NCBI GenBank assembly: GCA_025934375.1
Contig: JAICYD010000044.1
Coordinates: forward strand, 1-49,454
DNA from: Streptosporangiaceae bacterium
GTDB lineage: Bacteria > Actinomycetota > Actinomycetes > Streptosporangiales > Streptosporangiaceae
Direction of reading: 5' to 3'
Length of the DNA stretch: 49,454 bases
Part shown: piece after piece, positions 7,664 through 16,637 of the stretch
Numbering within the stretch: position 1 is the first letter of the stretch
How the letters are laid out: every line of letters begins with the position of its first letter
Position numbers and translations under genes: made by a program
The notes under the pieces: generated by a model
Database searches by the model: none
Seen by the model: only the letters and a program-made list of their open reading frames with translations
What the model was told of the DNA's origin: nothing

Positions 7664-8785
7664 ATGTCTCTGAGAGTGAGAAGCGTGGCGGCAGCCGGAG
7701 CGGGGCTGCTGCGGAAGGCCATTCCCGCGCGCGGCTGGCGGCGTTACGCCGTCAGCACCATCGTCGTCGCCCTGGCGGCCACCGGCACGATCACGGCGAC
7801 CGGGGCACTGCCCGCACAGGCGGCGCACGTGCAGGCCGCGCAGACGGCGGCTCCCGCCTGGGATAACGTGTGCACGGTCCCCGCGAGCCCCAAGCTTGCG
7901 GGCTTCAGGCAGGGCAAGGTGGCCGTAGCCGGCGACACCGCCGTTCACTACGTCATCGGCGGCTCAGGACCGGTTCTGGTGCTCATCCACGGCTGGCCGA
8001 TATCGTGGTGGGAGTTCCACACGGTAATGCCGAGCCTGTCCCAGTCCTTTACGGTGATCGCGTTCGACCTGCCGGGGCTTGGTAATTCAGCGCCGTCCAC
8101 CACCGGATACGACGACGCCGCCGTCGCGACGATCCTTCACCAGGCGATTGGGGCGCTGGGTTACGGGTCCCAGAGCATCTCGGTCCTCGGGCATGACCTC
8201 GGGTCGAATGTCGCTTACGCGTGGGCCCGGCTCTTCCCGGCGCAGGTCAGCCGGGAGATGGTGATGGAGTCGGCGCTAAACGGATACGGGCTGGAGGACC
8301 TCAAGGGCAACAGCTTCCACTTCCTGTTCAACGTGCAGCCTTCGACGGTGACTGAGGGCATCATCAACAACAGGAAGTCCTCGGACGCTTACCTGGACTA
8401 CCTGTATTCGTTCGACGTCGTGCCAAACGCAATTACCGCGCAGGATCGGAACGTGTGGGATGGCGACTATGGCTGCCCGGCGAACCGTGAGGCTGGCTAC
8501 GACTACTACCGCGCGGGCCCCCAGAACTCGACCTTCGACACCACGACCAACACGTCGAAGCTGACCGTGGAGATCGGGGCGATGGGCGGGGAGGATAGCT
8601 TCGGCGGCTTCACCGCGCAGTCTTTCGGCAATGTGGACTCGAACGTGCACACGATCATCGCGCCCGGCTCGGGTCACTACATTCCTGAGGAGGTCCCGAC
8701 CTTCCTCAGCACGTGCGCGACCCTGTTCTTCAGCCCGAATCCGCCAGCGCAGGCGCCGGCGGGTTTCGAGTCCTGCCTTCCTTAA
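7664..8785 (+). CDS. Secreted alpha/beta hydrolase, epoxide-hydrolase-like
   Basis: 373 residues. The N-terminus has twin basic residues and a hydrophobic stretch (about 28-50) ending in AQAA, a secretion signal. HGWP (109-112) forms the oxyanion hole; the nucleophile elbow is GHDLGS with Asp178, as in epoxide hydrolases and haloalkane dehalogenases rather than Ser esterases; the catalytic histidine is H338 in GSGHYIP. Cys70 and Cys271 may form disulphides outside the cell. GAGGGAAA (7652-7659) precedes ATG 7664. It appears monocistronic, with hairpins downstream. The substrate is not inferable. Confidence 0.87.
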   Translation: MSLRVRSVAAAGAGLLRKAIPARGWRRYAVSTIVVALAATGTITATGALPAQAAHVQAAQTAAPAWDNVCTVPASPKLAGFRQGKVAVAGDTAVHYVIGGSGPVLVLIHGWPISWWEFHTVMPSLSQSFTVIAFDLPGLGNSAPSTTGYDDAAVATILHQAIGALGYGSQSISVLGHDLGSNVAYAWARLFPAQVSREMVMESALNGYGLEDLKGNSFHFLFNVQPSTVTEGIINNRKSSDAYLDYLYSFDVVPNAITAQDRNVWDGDYGCPANREAGYDYYRAGPQNSTFDTTTNTSKLTVEIGAMGGEDSFGGFTAQSFGNVDSNVHTIIAPGSGHYIPEEVPTFLSTCATLFFSPNPPAQAPAGFESCLP

Positions 8786-8798
8786 TACCTGAACGTCG

Positions 8799-8880
8799 CC
8801 ACGGGCACGCTAAGGCCCGTGGGGACCACCAGTAGCTCGGCCCAGGACCGGCCCGCTCCCTCAGGGGGATGGGCCGGTCC
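8799..8880 (+). terminator. Two hairpins downstream of the secreted hydrolase
   Basis: The first stem pairs 8799-8806 with 8815-8822 (CCACGGGC/GCCCGTGG); the second pairs 8845-8854 with 8871-8880 (10 bp, perfect) and is followed by a short pyrimidine-rich CTTCAGTTTCCC. Together they form a convincing terminator. Confidence 0.65.
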
Positions 8881-8924
8881 CTTCAGTTTCCCAGGCGCCT
8901 GTGATCTGGGCCACGTCCAGGCTG

Positions 8925-8941
8925 GTTAACCCGCCGTTCAC
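8925..8941. promoter_or_regulatory. Possible GlnR-type half-sites upstream of glnII
   Basis: GTTAAC (8925-8930) and GTTCAC (8936-8941) lie 127-143 bp before the glnII start. Their reverse complement, GTGAAC-N5-GTTAAC, is loosely like actinobacterial GlnR half-sites. The match is partial and the spacing is not the canonical 6. Confidence 0.2.
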
Positions 8942-9067
8942 ATACGGGCAACAGCCGGGAAATCACCTACTGCGAAGCTCTTTTCGAGCAAGCGCGTACC
9001 TCCCCAGTGCAGTGGAGCACCGCCGCGCGCCACTGCGAGCTTCCCACCCATTGCGAGGACTGCGCCC

Positions 9068-10090
9068 GTGACCTTCAAGGCTGAGTACATCTGGATCGAC
9101 GGCACCGAGCCGACCGCCAAGCTTCGCTCCAAGACAAAGATCCTTGCCGACGGTGCGCAGCCGGGCACCTGGGGCTTCGACGGTTCCAGCACCAACCAGG
9201 CCGAAGGCCACGCCTCGGACCGCGTGCTCGCGCCGGTGTTCACCTGCCCGGACCCGATCCGCGGCGGCGAGAGCATCCTGGTGCTCTGCGAGGTCGAGAA
9301 CACCGACGGCACCCCGCATGCGAGCAACACCCGCGCCCTGCTGCGCCCGGTCGCCGAGCAGTTCGCCGCTCAGGAGGCGATCTTCGGCATCGAGCAGGAG
9401 TACACCTTCTTCAAGGGCTATCGTCCGCTGGGCTTCCCGGAGGCCGGCTTCCCGGCCCCGCAGGGCGGCTACTACTGCGGAGTGGGCGCCGACGAGGCCT
9501 TCGGCCGCGACATCGTCGAGCTCCACCTGGACCGCTGCCTGGCCGCCGGCCTGGCGATCTGCGGTGTCAACGCCGAGGTCATGCCCGGCCAGTGGGAGTT
9601 CCAGATCGGCCCGGTCGACAGCCTGACCGCCTCCGACCACCTGTGGGTCGCCCGCTACCTGCTCTACCGCTCCGCCGAGGAGTTCGGCGTCTCCGCCACC
9701 TTGGAGGCCAAGCCAGTCAAGGGTGACTGGAACGGTGCGGGCGCGCACACCAACTTCTCCACCAGGGCCATGCGCGAGGGTTACGACGCGATCATCACCG
9801 CGTGCGAGTCACTCGGCGCCGACCAGGACAAGGTCCTCGAGCACGTGCGCCAGTACGGCCACGGCATCGAGGAGCGCCTGACCGGCCTGCACGAGACCGC
9901 CCCATGGAACGTCTACAGCTACGGCGTCTCGGACCGCGGCGCCTCGGTGCGCATCCCGTGGCAGGTCGAGGTGGACAAGAAGGGCTACATCGAGGACCGC
10001 CGCCCGAACGCGAACGTCGACCCCTACGTAGTCACCCGCCTGCTGATCAGCACCTGCTGCTCCGCCCTGGAGAAGGCCGGCCAGGCCTGA
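9068..10090 (+). CDS. glnII: Glutamine synthetase type II
   Basis: 340 residues, the short eukaryote-like GSII found in streptomycetes, frankiae and rhizobia. It condenses glutamate, ammonia and ATP to glutamine in the cytoplasm. Visible landmarks are EYIWIDG at the N-terminus, WGFDGSSTNQA, EQEYTFF (catalytic metal-binding acidic residues) and GQWEFQIGP. GTG at 9068 is preceded by GCGAGGA at 9054-9060. GSII lacks the adenylylation loop of GlnA, so control is expected at transcription. A strong terminator follows. No other nitrogen gene is adjacent. Confidence 0.95.
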   Translation: MTFKAEYIWIDGTEPTAKLRSKTKILADGAQPGTWGFDGSSTNQAEGHASDRVLAPVFTCPDPIRGGESILVLCEVENTDGTPHASNTRALLRPVAEQFAAQEAIFGIEQEYTFFKGYRPLGFPEAGFPAPQGGYYCGVGADEAFGRDIVELHLDRCLAAGLAICGVNAEVMPGQWEFQIGPVDSLTASDHLWVARYLLYRSAEEFGVSATLEAKPVKGDWNGAGAHTNFSTRAMREGYDAIITACESLGADQDKVLEHVRQYGHGIEERLTGLHETAPWNVYSYGVSDRGASVRIPWQVEVDKKGYIEDRRPNANVDPYVVTRLLISTCCSALEKAGQA

Positions 10091-10127
10091 TCCACGGCCC
10101 GGGCAGGCCACCTGACCCCTTGGCAGC

Positions 10128-10181
10128 GCCACGGCCCGTTCGGAACCGATCGGAAGATCCCCATCCCGAACGGGCCGTGGC
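10128..10181 (+). terminator. glnII terminator, 16-bp perfect stem
   Basis: Positions 10128-10143 pair perfectly with 10166-10181 around a 22-nt loop, 37 nt after the glnII stop. The facing propeller gene ends at 10248, so the hairpin may serve both strands. Confidence 0.7.
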
Positions 10182-10247
10182 CACTGCGGAGTCAGCCGCT
10201 GGCTGCCTCGGCGGCCTGTCCCCTTCTCGCTGGGCGACCGGGTGCCT

Positions 10248-11396
10248 CTAGGAGGCGGCGATTCCCTCGCCGCCAACGGCGCCCGGTACGGTGACCGAGC
10301 CGATCGCGGTCAGGGAGCCGCCGGGGCTGACGCGGAACTCATCGACCGCGCCGGTGCCGCCGGCCTGGACGTACAGGTACCGCCCGTCACCGGAGACCGT
10401 CGCGTCGACGGTCCCCGGCCCGGCGGCGGTGGTGCCGGCCGCCTGCAGGGTGCCGCTGCCGTCGTCGCCGTAGCCGGACAGCGTGCCGCTGCCGGCGTTG
10501 GAGGCGTAGAACGCGGTACCGTCGGCGACGATCCAGCAGGTGGCGGCCTGGCCGGTCACCGCCCGGTCCGCCAGCGTGACGGTGCCCTCGTGGTTGATGG
10601 TGAAGGTGGCCACGGCGTTGGACCCCGCCTCGGCGACCACGAGGTGGCCGCCGGCGTCAAAGGTGACGGCGAACGGGACGTTGCCGGGGTCGGCGTTGAC
10701 GACCGGCTTGGCCGACGGGGCGCCGAGCGGGCTGACGGCGAATACGTCGATGTCGCTGCCGTTGCCCTTGGTGGTGACGACCAGCTTCGACCCGTCCGGG
10801 GTGAAGGCCACCTGGCCGGGGGTGCTGGTGAACTCCGGGGTCTGCGCTGGGTTCAGGCCGAGGCCGCGGTGCCAGGCCGGGATCCGCACGAGGGCGGCGC
10901 CGATGCGCGCGAAGCCCTGCACGGAGCCGCCGTCGCGGGCGTTCAGCACGTACAGCAGGTTGCCGTGCACGGCGATGCTCACCGGGAAGGTCCCGCCGGA
11001 GGATATGACCTGGCGGCGGATGAGCCGGTCCCCGGCCACCGAGAACACGGTGACGGTGTTGCTGCCCGCGTTGACCGCGTACAGCAGGCCGCGGCCGCGA
11101 TCGTAGGCGAGCGAGCCTTGTGAGGCCAGGTGGTCGACGACCGATCCGGTCAGCGCGCCGCCCAGGCCGCCGGTCGGGTAGGTGCCGGCGGCCTGGAGGG
11201 TTCCGTCGCCGGAGCGGTCGTAGACGGCGATCGCGTTCCCGCTGACCGCGTCGTTCGCGGCGAACACCACCCCCGCCGGCCCGCTGTGCGGGCGGTCGGC
11301 CTGCTGCTGGGTGGCGGCCAGGCTGGTGCCGGCCGGGAGGGTGGTGGTGACGGCGGCGACGCCAATGGCCGCGGCGAGGCGAGCGGAGTTCTTCAT
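10248..11396 (-). CDS. Secreted beta-propeller protein, lactonase-like
   Basis: 382 residues with a Sec-type signal (about 1-28, cut after SLAA). The remainder consists of repeated blades, with recurring strings such as GDGTLQAAGTYPTGG and GSGTLQAAGTTAAG, SNTVTVFSVAGD and SNAVATFTINHEG, typical of seven-bladed propellers of the 6-phosphogluconolactonase/YncE-like group. Only the fold can be inferred: many such proteins have no known activity. It starts immediately after a sigma-factor fragment on the same strand, so its present promoter and 5' context may be secondary. Confidence 0.8.
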   Translation of the reverse strand: MKNSARLAAAIGVAAVTTTLPAGTSLAATQQQADRPHSGPAGVVFAANDAVSGNAIAVYDRSGDGTLQAAGTYPTGGLGGALTGSVVDHLASQGSLAYDRGRGLLYAVNAGSNTVTVFSVAGDRLIRRQVISSGGTFPVSIAVHGNLLYVLNARDGGSVQGFARIGAALVRIPAWHRGLGLNPAQTPEFTSTPGQVAFTPDGSKLVVTTKGNGSDIDVFAVSPLGAPSAKPVVNADPGNVPFAVTFDAGGHLVVAEAGSNAVATFTINHEGTVTLADRAVTGQAATCWIVADGTAFYASNAGSGTLSGYGDDGSGTLQAAGTTAAGPGTVDATVSGDGRYLYVQAGGTGAVDEFRVSPGGSLTAIGSVTVPGAVGGEGIAAS

Positions 11397-11550
11397 GGAG
11401 CCCTACGCGCAGCAGCGCCTCGCGCAGCCGGGCCACGGCGCGGTCCCGCTCGGCCTCGTTCTCGCTCAGCGCGCGAACCCACTCCGCCGATTCCTCATCC
11501 GGTGCCCGTGCTCCGTCTCCCGTGCGGTGCGCTAGCGAGTCCGCAGTCAT
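11397..11550 (-). pseudogene. ECF sigma factor, N-terminal remnant
   Basis: From an ATG at 11550 the minus strand reads MTADSLAHRT, then EWVRALSENEAERDRAVARL and REALLRVG. This is the opening of actinobacterial ECF sigma factors (EWVRAL...ERAxARLHELLLRxA) just before region 2. The reading then runs straight into the propeller gene's start and no region 2 or 4 follows. About 50 of an expected 180-200 residues remain, so the gene has been truncated, and the propeller gene may be using its upstream region. Confidence 0.6.
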
Positions 11551-11667
11551 GGTCGCAACGCTAGCGCAGGCACTGGCATCCCGGCCCGGGCCGCCGGCCG
11601 GGCCGGGATAGTCGTCTGGGCGGCGCCACATGCCCCGCTGACCCCCGGCGGCTTCAGTTCCTCCGGT

Positions 11668-12549
11668 TCAGGGGTGCTTGACGAGGACGGCGCGGGTGTA
11701 GAGCAGGTCGAAGCCCTGGCGCTGCGCGTTCTGCTGGGATTTCGACCCGGGCTGGGTGACGACGACGGCCACATCGCAGCCCGCGGCCGCGGCGTCGGCG
11801 AGCCGGGCCGACAGCAGCGCGGTCTGCACCCCCCGGCGTCGGTGCGCGGGCGCGGTCGCCGCGCCGGTCAGCTGCGCGACGCCCTCGCAGATGCGCATGG
11901 TGGCGCCGCCCGCGAGGACCCCGCCGCGCAGCCCGGCATAGCGCGCGTCGCCGGCCGCCATCCCGTCGAGCTCGGCCGCGATGAGCACCTCGCGGGGGAA
12001 CTCCTCATGCCAGGGCACCCCTTGGGTGTCAGGGTGCAGGCTGCCCTCGACCACGACGTCAAGCCACGCCTGGAGTTCATCCGCATCGCTTCGCCGGGCC
12101 TCAATCCCGGGTGGCATCACGGGCTGGAAACCGCCGGACAGGTCCCGGCCGAGCACGTTCTCGAAGGACTCGAGCTGGTACCCCCGCCCGGTCAGCAGGG
12201 CGCCGATGGCGGGGTCAGCCAGGTGGCCGAGCTCGACCTGCGTGGGGGAACCGCTGACGAGGAAGGCCTGCTCGATGTCATCGAGGGCGGCCGAGCCGGG
12301 CACGCCGGCGAACCCGAGTCCCGCGACCTTGTTGTACGGCGAGCCCTCCCCGGCGAAGCTCGCCACTGCGCCGGCGATGGGGATCGCGAAGCCCTCCGCG
12401 CCGCTGCGGAGGCGGGCGGCCTGGCAGCAGCGGGTGATGAGATCCGCCTCCGCTCGCTCGATGCGCCCGGCCAGGGCGGTATCGCAGAACAACGGCACCC
12501 GCGCGGGGGCGAGGATCTCGCGGGCGCCGGCGTCGTGAGCAAGCTCCAT
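11668..12549 (-). CDS. GNAT-family acetyltransferase
   Basis: 293 residues. The C-terminal half holds a GNAT domain with the acetyl-CoA pyrophosphate loop AHRRRGVQTALL (about 235-246) and the following helix and QGF strand; the N-terminal half looks like a degenerate second GNAT domain. Substrate unknown. ATG 12549 follows GGAGG with 6-nt spacing, and is preferred to an upstream in-frame ATG at 12585. It is divergent from the response regulator at 12749. Confidence 0.82.
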   Translation of the reverse strand: MELAHDAGAREILAPARVPLFCDTALAGRIERAEADLITRCCQAARLRSGAEGFAIPIAGAVASFAGEGSPYNKVAGLGFAGVPGSAALDDIEQAFLVSGSPTQVELGHLADPAIGALLTGRGYQLESFENVLGRDLSGGFQPVMPPGIEARRSDADELQAWLDVVVEGSLHPDTQGVPWHEEFPREVLIAAELDGMAAGDARYAGLRGGVLAGGATMRICEGVAQLTGAATAPAHRRRGVQTALLSARLADAAAAGCDVAVVVTQPGSKSQQNAQRQGFDLLYTRAVLVKHP

Positions 12550-12748
12550 TGCTGACCTCCTATGTGGCAGCGGCCAAATACGCACCCGGTTAGCGTCAGC
12601 AGCGAGTCCGGTCTTACCTCTGCGCGCTCACGAAATTGCCGGGTGCGGTAAGAATCCAGTGGCTACAGCCGCTCATCCCGTTGCGGGACCGGGTATGGCT
12701 CGACATCGAGCTCGGCTCGGCGTTACGCCTAGTTGTACCCTCACACCC

Positions 12749-13447
12749 ATGAACGCCCGGATTCTCGTCGTCGACGATGACCTGACCATCGGCGAGGTCG
12801 TCGGCGAATACTTGCGCGACGCCGGCCTGGAAACCCGCCACGCGGCCGATGGGCCGTCCGCGCTGTCGATGGCGCGGGAGTGGCCGCCGGACCTGGTCGT
12901 GCTGGACTTGATGCTGCCCGGCCTGGACGGCCTGGAGGTGTGCCGGCGGCTGCGCGCGGCGCACGGTAGCCAGGCGCTGCCGGTGATCATGCTGACCGCG
13001 CTTGGCCAGGAAGCCGACCGGGTGGTGGGGCTGGAGGCCGGCGCGGACGACTACGTGACCAAGCCGTTCAGCCCCCGGGAGCTCGCGCTGCGGGTGCAGG
13101 CCGTGCTGCGCCGGGCGGCGGCGGCGCAGGCGCCGCTGCCCGAGCCGTTCCGCGCGGGGCGATTCGAGGTCGACGTGGCAGGCCGGCGGATCCGGCGCGA
13201 CGGCCACGCGCTGGCCCTCACGATCCGCGAGTTCGACCTGCTCGCCTTCTTCTTGTCTCATCCCGGGCGGGCGTTCACCCGCGCGCAGCTGCTGGAGCAG
13301 GTGTGGGGGTGGTCCTACGGCGACCTGTCGACCGTCACCGTGTGCGTGCGGCGGATCCGCGAGAAGGCGGAAGACGACCCGGCTGCCCCGGCGCACCTGC
13401 AGACGGTATGGGGCGTCGGCTACCGGTGGGAGGCGGAGCCGCGATGA
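12749..13447 (+). CDS. OmpR-family response regulator
   Basis: 232 residues. Receiver domain with D9-D11, phosphoacceptor D53 in VLDLMLPGLDG, T83 and K105 in VTKPF; winged-helix effector domain with QTVWGVGYRW at the end. The ATG at 12749 lies right after a promoter-like TAGTTGTACCC and without a clear ribosome site, so a leaderless transcript is plausible. Its stop overlaps the kinase start by 4 nt (ATGA). The operon's target is not evident; the membrane glycosyltransferase operon downstream is a candidate. Confidence 0.9.
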   Translation: MNARILVVDDDLTIGEVVGEYLRDAGLETRHAADGPSALSMAREWPPDLVVLDLMLPGLDGLEVCRRLRAAHGSQALPVIMLTALGQEADRVVGLEAGADDYVTKPFSPRELALRVQAVLRRAAAAQAPLPEPFRAGRFEVDVAGRRIRRDGHALALTIREFDLLAFFLSHPGRAFTRAQLLEQVWGWSYGDLSTVTVCVRRIREKAEDDPAAPAHLQTVWGVGYRWEAEPR

Positions 13448-14634
13448 GCCCGCAGGTACAGGTGGTGCTGATCGCCGCCGGCTGCACGGGCGGGGTGGGC
13501 ACGCTCGGGATCGGGGCCATCTGGCTGCTGCGGCGCTCGCCGCTGCGGGTGTCGCTCATGGCGGCGGGCGCCATCACCGTCCTGGCCGTCGTGGCCGGCA
13601 CGCTGGGCACCGCGAACGCGATGTTCATCTCCCAGCACGACCTCGGCGTGGTCGTCATGGTGTGCGTGGTGGCGGGCCTGGTCGCGTTCGGGTTCTCCTG
13701 GCTGCTCGGGCGGCAGGTCGAGGCGGACAGCCTGGCGCTGCGAAAGGCTGCCCGGTCGCTGGGGCAAGAGGGCAGCGGGTTCAGCGCCCCCGACGGCCCG
13801 ATGGCCGCCGAGCTGGCGGCGCTGTCGCGCGAGCTCGCGGCCACCGCGAAGACCCTGCAGGACTCCCGCGAGCGCGAGCGCCGCATCGAGCAGTCCCGCC
13901 GCGAGCTCGTCGCCTGGGTGTCGCATGACCTGCGCACGCCGCTGGCCGGGCTGCAGGCGATGGCCGAGGCGCTCCAGGACGGCATCGCCGCCGATCCGGA
14001 TCGTTACCACCGGCAGATCCATGCCGAGGCGACCCGGCTGTGCGCCATGGTCGAGGACCTGTTCGAGCTGTCCCGCATCCAGTCGGGGACCCTGAGCCTG
14101 ACCCTCGACCTGGTCGAGGCCGGCGACCTGGTCAGCGACATGGTGGCCAGCATGGAGCCCCTCGCCCGGGCCCGCGGCGTCCGCCTGGCCGGGCGGAGCA
14201 CCCAGGCCGCCGGCTCCCTGCTCCTTCAGGCCGATGCCCGCGAGTTGTCCCGGGCACTGGCGAACCTGGTGACCAACGCCATCCGGCACACCCCGGAAGG
14301 TGGCCGCGTGCTGGTTACCGCCGCCGCCGAGCCGGACGGGATCCTGCTCAGCGTGGCCGATGGCTGCGGCGGCATCCCCGAGGCCGACCTGGCGTCCGTC
14401 TTCGACCTGGCCTGGCGCGGCACCAAGGCGCGGACCCCGGGCGCCGACGGCGGCGCGGGCCTCGGGCTGGCCATCGTCCGCGGCATCGCCGAGGCCCACC
14501 ACGGCCAGGTGAGCGTGGTCAACGCCGGCGGCGGCTGCCGCTTCGAGATCCGGCTGCCCGCGCAAGCGCCCGGCGTTGCCCCTGGTGACAGCGCCGCGGC
14601 CGAGCCAGCGGCGCTGGTTATCCCTGGTTTGTAA
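13444..14634 (+). CDS. Sensor histidine kinase, short-loop membrane type
   Basis: 396 residues. Three hydrophobic segments (7-29, 36-58, 66-88) with very short loops, so there is no real extracellular sensor and the stimulus may be membrane-borne. A HAMP-like linker (about 90-150) leads to H161 in VSHDLRTPL. ATPase motifs: N278 (LVTNAIRH), D306-P312 (DGCGGIP), G337-I344 (GAGLGLAI). The ATG overlaps the regulator's stop. The similarity to BceS-type intramembrane sensors is only in topology. Confidence 0.88.
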   Translation: MSPQVQVVLIAAGCTGGVGTLGIGAIWLLRRSPLRVSLMAAGAITVLAVVAGTLGTANAMFISQHDLGVVVMVCVVAGLVAFGFSWLLGRQVEADSLALRKAARSLGQEGSGFSAPDGPMAAELAALSRELAATAKTLQDSRERERRIEQSRRELVAWVSHDLRTPLAGLQAMAEALQDGIAADPDRYHRQIHAEATRLCAMVEDLFELSRIQSGTLSLTLDLVEAGDLVSDMVASMEPLARARGVRLAGRSTQAAGSLLLQADARELSRALANLVTNAIRHTPEGGRVLVTAAAEPDGILLSVADGCGGIPEADLASVFDLAWRGTKARTPGADGGAGLGLAIVRGIAEAHHGQVSVVNAGGGCRFEIRLPAQAPGVAPGDSAAAEPAALVIPGL

Positions 14635-14831
14635 TATTCGCTGGTCAAGCTCGCGCGCGCGTCCGCCGCCGCCCGGCCACGCGAGCTGCCAGGATCCGGA
14701 CGCGGGGAGAAATCGCTGGTCAGCGCCATATAAGGCGGGGGCTGAGGGCAGCCGGGAGCGCCGCCCGGGCCCGCGGAGGCGCCGCCGCGAGGCCGCCAGA
14801 AAATCGACATATGGGGATAAAAGCCTCATGA

Positions 14832-16637
14832 TTGCTCGTTTGCCGGCGGCCGTTCCCGGTGCGTGTAATACACACCGTGATCCCCTGGACCATCCCCGGC
14901 GACGACGTCGCGACGGCCGCCGCACCCGGCGTGCGCCGACACCCGGACGTTGCCGCCGTGCCGGCTGCCGGGCGCCGGCCAGCGGGAGCAGGCCGCGGGC
15001 GCGTCCTGCGGGCGCTGCGGGCGGTTGCCGCGCTGCTCGGGCTGGGGGCGATCGGCGGCTACGTCGCCATCGCGCTGCTCCGGCTCGGCTACGCCTTCCC
15101 TCTTGAGGTGCTGGAGAGTAACTCCCTGGTGGAGGTCCACCGGATCCTGGCCGGCCAGCCGCTGTACGTCGCGCCCACCGTCAGCTACGTGCCGGATGGC
15201 TATCCTCCGCTGTACTTCGCGGTCTCGGCAGCGGCGGCCAGCGTGCTGGGCCAGTCCTACCTGGTGCTTCGGGTGGTATCGCTGGGGTCCTCGCTGGCCT
15301 GCTTCGCCGTCGTGGCCAGGCTGGTCGGCCGGGAGACCGCCAGCGCCCCCGCGGGCCTGGCCGCGGCGGGACTGCTGGCCGCGACGTACTTCGCCGCCGG
15401 CACCTGGTTCGACGTGGCCCGGGTGGACTCGCTGTTCCTGGCGCTGAGCGTCGCTGGCCTGTACACGGCGCGGTGGATGCGCACCCGGCGGGCAGCGATC
15501 ATGACGGGCCTGCTGCTCGGCGCCGCGTTCTTGACCAAGCAGACCGCGCTGGCCGAGGGCGCCGCCGTTCTCGCCGCGGTCGCGGCCGGGCCGCGCCGGC
15601 GCCTCGCCGTCCCCGCCGCGCTGGCCTACGCGGCCACCGTCGGGGCGAGCACGCTGGCGCTGGGGCTGGCCAGCCACGGCTGGTACCTCTACTACGTGTT
15701 CGAGCAGATGAGCGAGCACGCTCTCAACGCGTCCGCCGTCGGCCAGTTCTGGGCGGGTTACCTGCTGCCCACCCTTGGCCTTGCCATCGTCGCGGTGATG
15801 CTGCGCGTCCGCCGCGGGCCGGGGGTGCTCCTGGCCGGCTGCGCGGCGCTGGTGGTGGAGGGCTACGCGGCGCTGGTGCACGCTGGGGGCGGCGTCAATG
15901 ACCTGCTGCCCGCCTACCTGGTCGTGGCGCTGCTAGCCGGGCTGGCGATGGGCGATCAGCCCCGGGGGATGCCGCCCGCCAGGGCCAGCCGAGTGGCCCG
16001 GGCGCGGACCGCGGGCTGGTCGGGCTGGGCGGTCGGGTGGGGCTGGTACCCGCGCAGGGTGGGGCGGCCAGCCGCTCTGGCGGCTGTGGTGCTGGTCGTC
16101 GCCCAGCTAGCCGTGCTGGCCGCGGGCTCGCGCCCCGGGCGCGCCATCCCTTCGGGCGCGGACCGCGCCGCTGGCCTGCGCCTGGCGGCCGGCCTGCGGG
16201 CGCTCGGCGGAACGGTCGCGATTCCCGCCGACCCCGCCCTGGCGGTCATGGCCGGGCTCCCGGAGATCGAGGATCAGTTCGCGGCGGTTGACGTCCTGCG
16301 CGCGTCGGACCCGTCGGCCAAGGCCACCTTCACCCGCAGTGTCGCCCGCGCGGTGGCCACCCGGCGGTTCACCATGATCATCACCGTCATCGACGGTGAC
16401 CTGCGCGGCTTTCCCCCCGACCTGCCCCGCTACTACCACCGCTGCCCGCAGATGCCGCTGCTGGGGATACCGCCCGCCCCGTTCCGCCACGGCCTGGCGA
16501 TCCAGCCCGTCTCGGTGTGGCTGCCCGTCGGCCGCGGGTCCTGCGCCGTGGCCGCGCGGGCGCTCGCCGGGCCGCTGGCGGCGGCCGGGTCACCGGCGCT
16601 GGCGGACGCTCCGAGCCGATCAGGAGGCCCGCGATGA
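14832..16637 (+). CDS. GT-C-like membrane glycosyltransferase
   Basis: Up to 601 residues with about ten transmembrane segments and a C-terminal soluble domain of about 150 residues. After the first helix the extracytoplasmic loop reads LEVLESNSLVEVHRILAGQP then YVPDGYPPLYF, typical of GT39/GT83-like lipid-linked sugar transferases, with an acidic residue where the catalytic Asp/Glu is expected. It probably moves a sugar from polyprenyl phosphate to a surface acceptor. The start is unclear: TTG 14832 and GTGs at 14859, 14877 and 14931 all lack good ribosome sites; 14877, after a -10-like element, could be leaderless. It overlaps the next gene by 4 nt. Confidence 0.75.
   Translation: MLVCRRPFPVRVIHTVIPWTIPGDDVATAAAPGVRRHPDVAAVPAAGRRPAGAGRGRVLRALRAVAALLGLGAIGGYVAIALLRLGYAFPLEVLESNSLVEVHRILAGQPLYVAPTVSYVPDGYPPLYFAVSAAAASVLGQSYLVLRVVSLGSSLACFAVVARLVGRETASAPAGLAAAGLLAATYFAAGTWFDVARVDSLFLALSVAGLYTARWMRTRRAAIMTGLLLGAAFLTKQTALAEGAAVLAAVAAGPRRRLAVPAALAYAATVGASTLALGLASHGWYLYYVFEQMSEHALNASAVGQFWAGYLLPTLGLAIVAVMLRVRRGPGVLLAGCAALVVEGYAALVHAGGGVNDLLPAYLVVALLAGLAMGDQPRGMPPARASRVARARTAGWSGWAVGWGWYPRRVGRPAALAAVVLVVAQLAVLAAGSRPGRAIPSGADRAAGLRLAAGLRALGGTVAIPADPALAVMAGLPEIEDQFAAVDVLRASDPSAKATFTRSVARAVATRRFTMIITVIDGDLRGFPPDLPRYYHRCPQMPLLGIPPAPFRHGLAIQPVSVWLPVGRGSCAVAARALAGPLAAAGSPALADAPSRSGGPR
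14862..14873. promoter_or_regulatory. Odd-length palindrome GTGTAATACAC before or within the glycosyltransferase 5' end
   Basis: GTGTA-A-TACAC (about 14862-14872) is a perfect palindrome around one base and contains TAATAC, a possible -10. It lies just before the GTG at 14877. The gene-free stretch 14635-14831 otherwise holds only a TATAAG at about 14728. Confidence 0.3.

Noticed and set aside
7444..7866. 140-codon plus-strand frame before and into the secreted hydrolase
   Set aside because: It overlaps the hydrolase 5' end in another frame, has no ribosome site and loses coding character.
10242..11123. 293-codon plus-strand frame over the propeller gene
   Set aside because: Antisense shadow of a gene with clear signal peptide and propeller blades.
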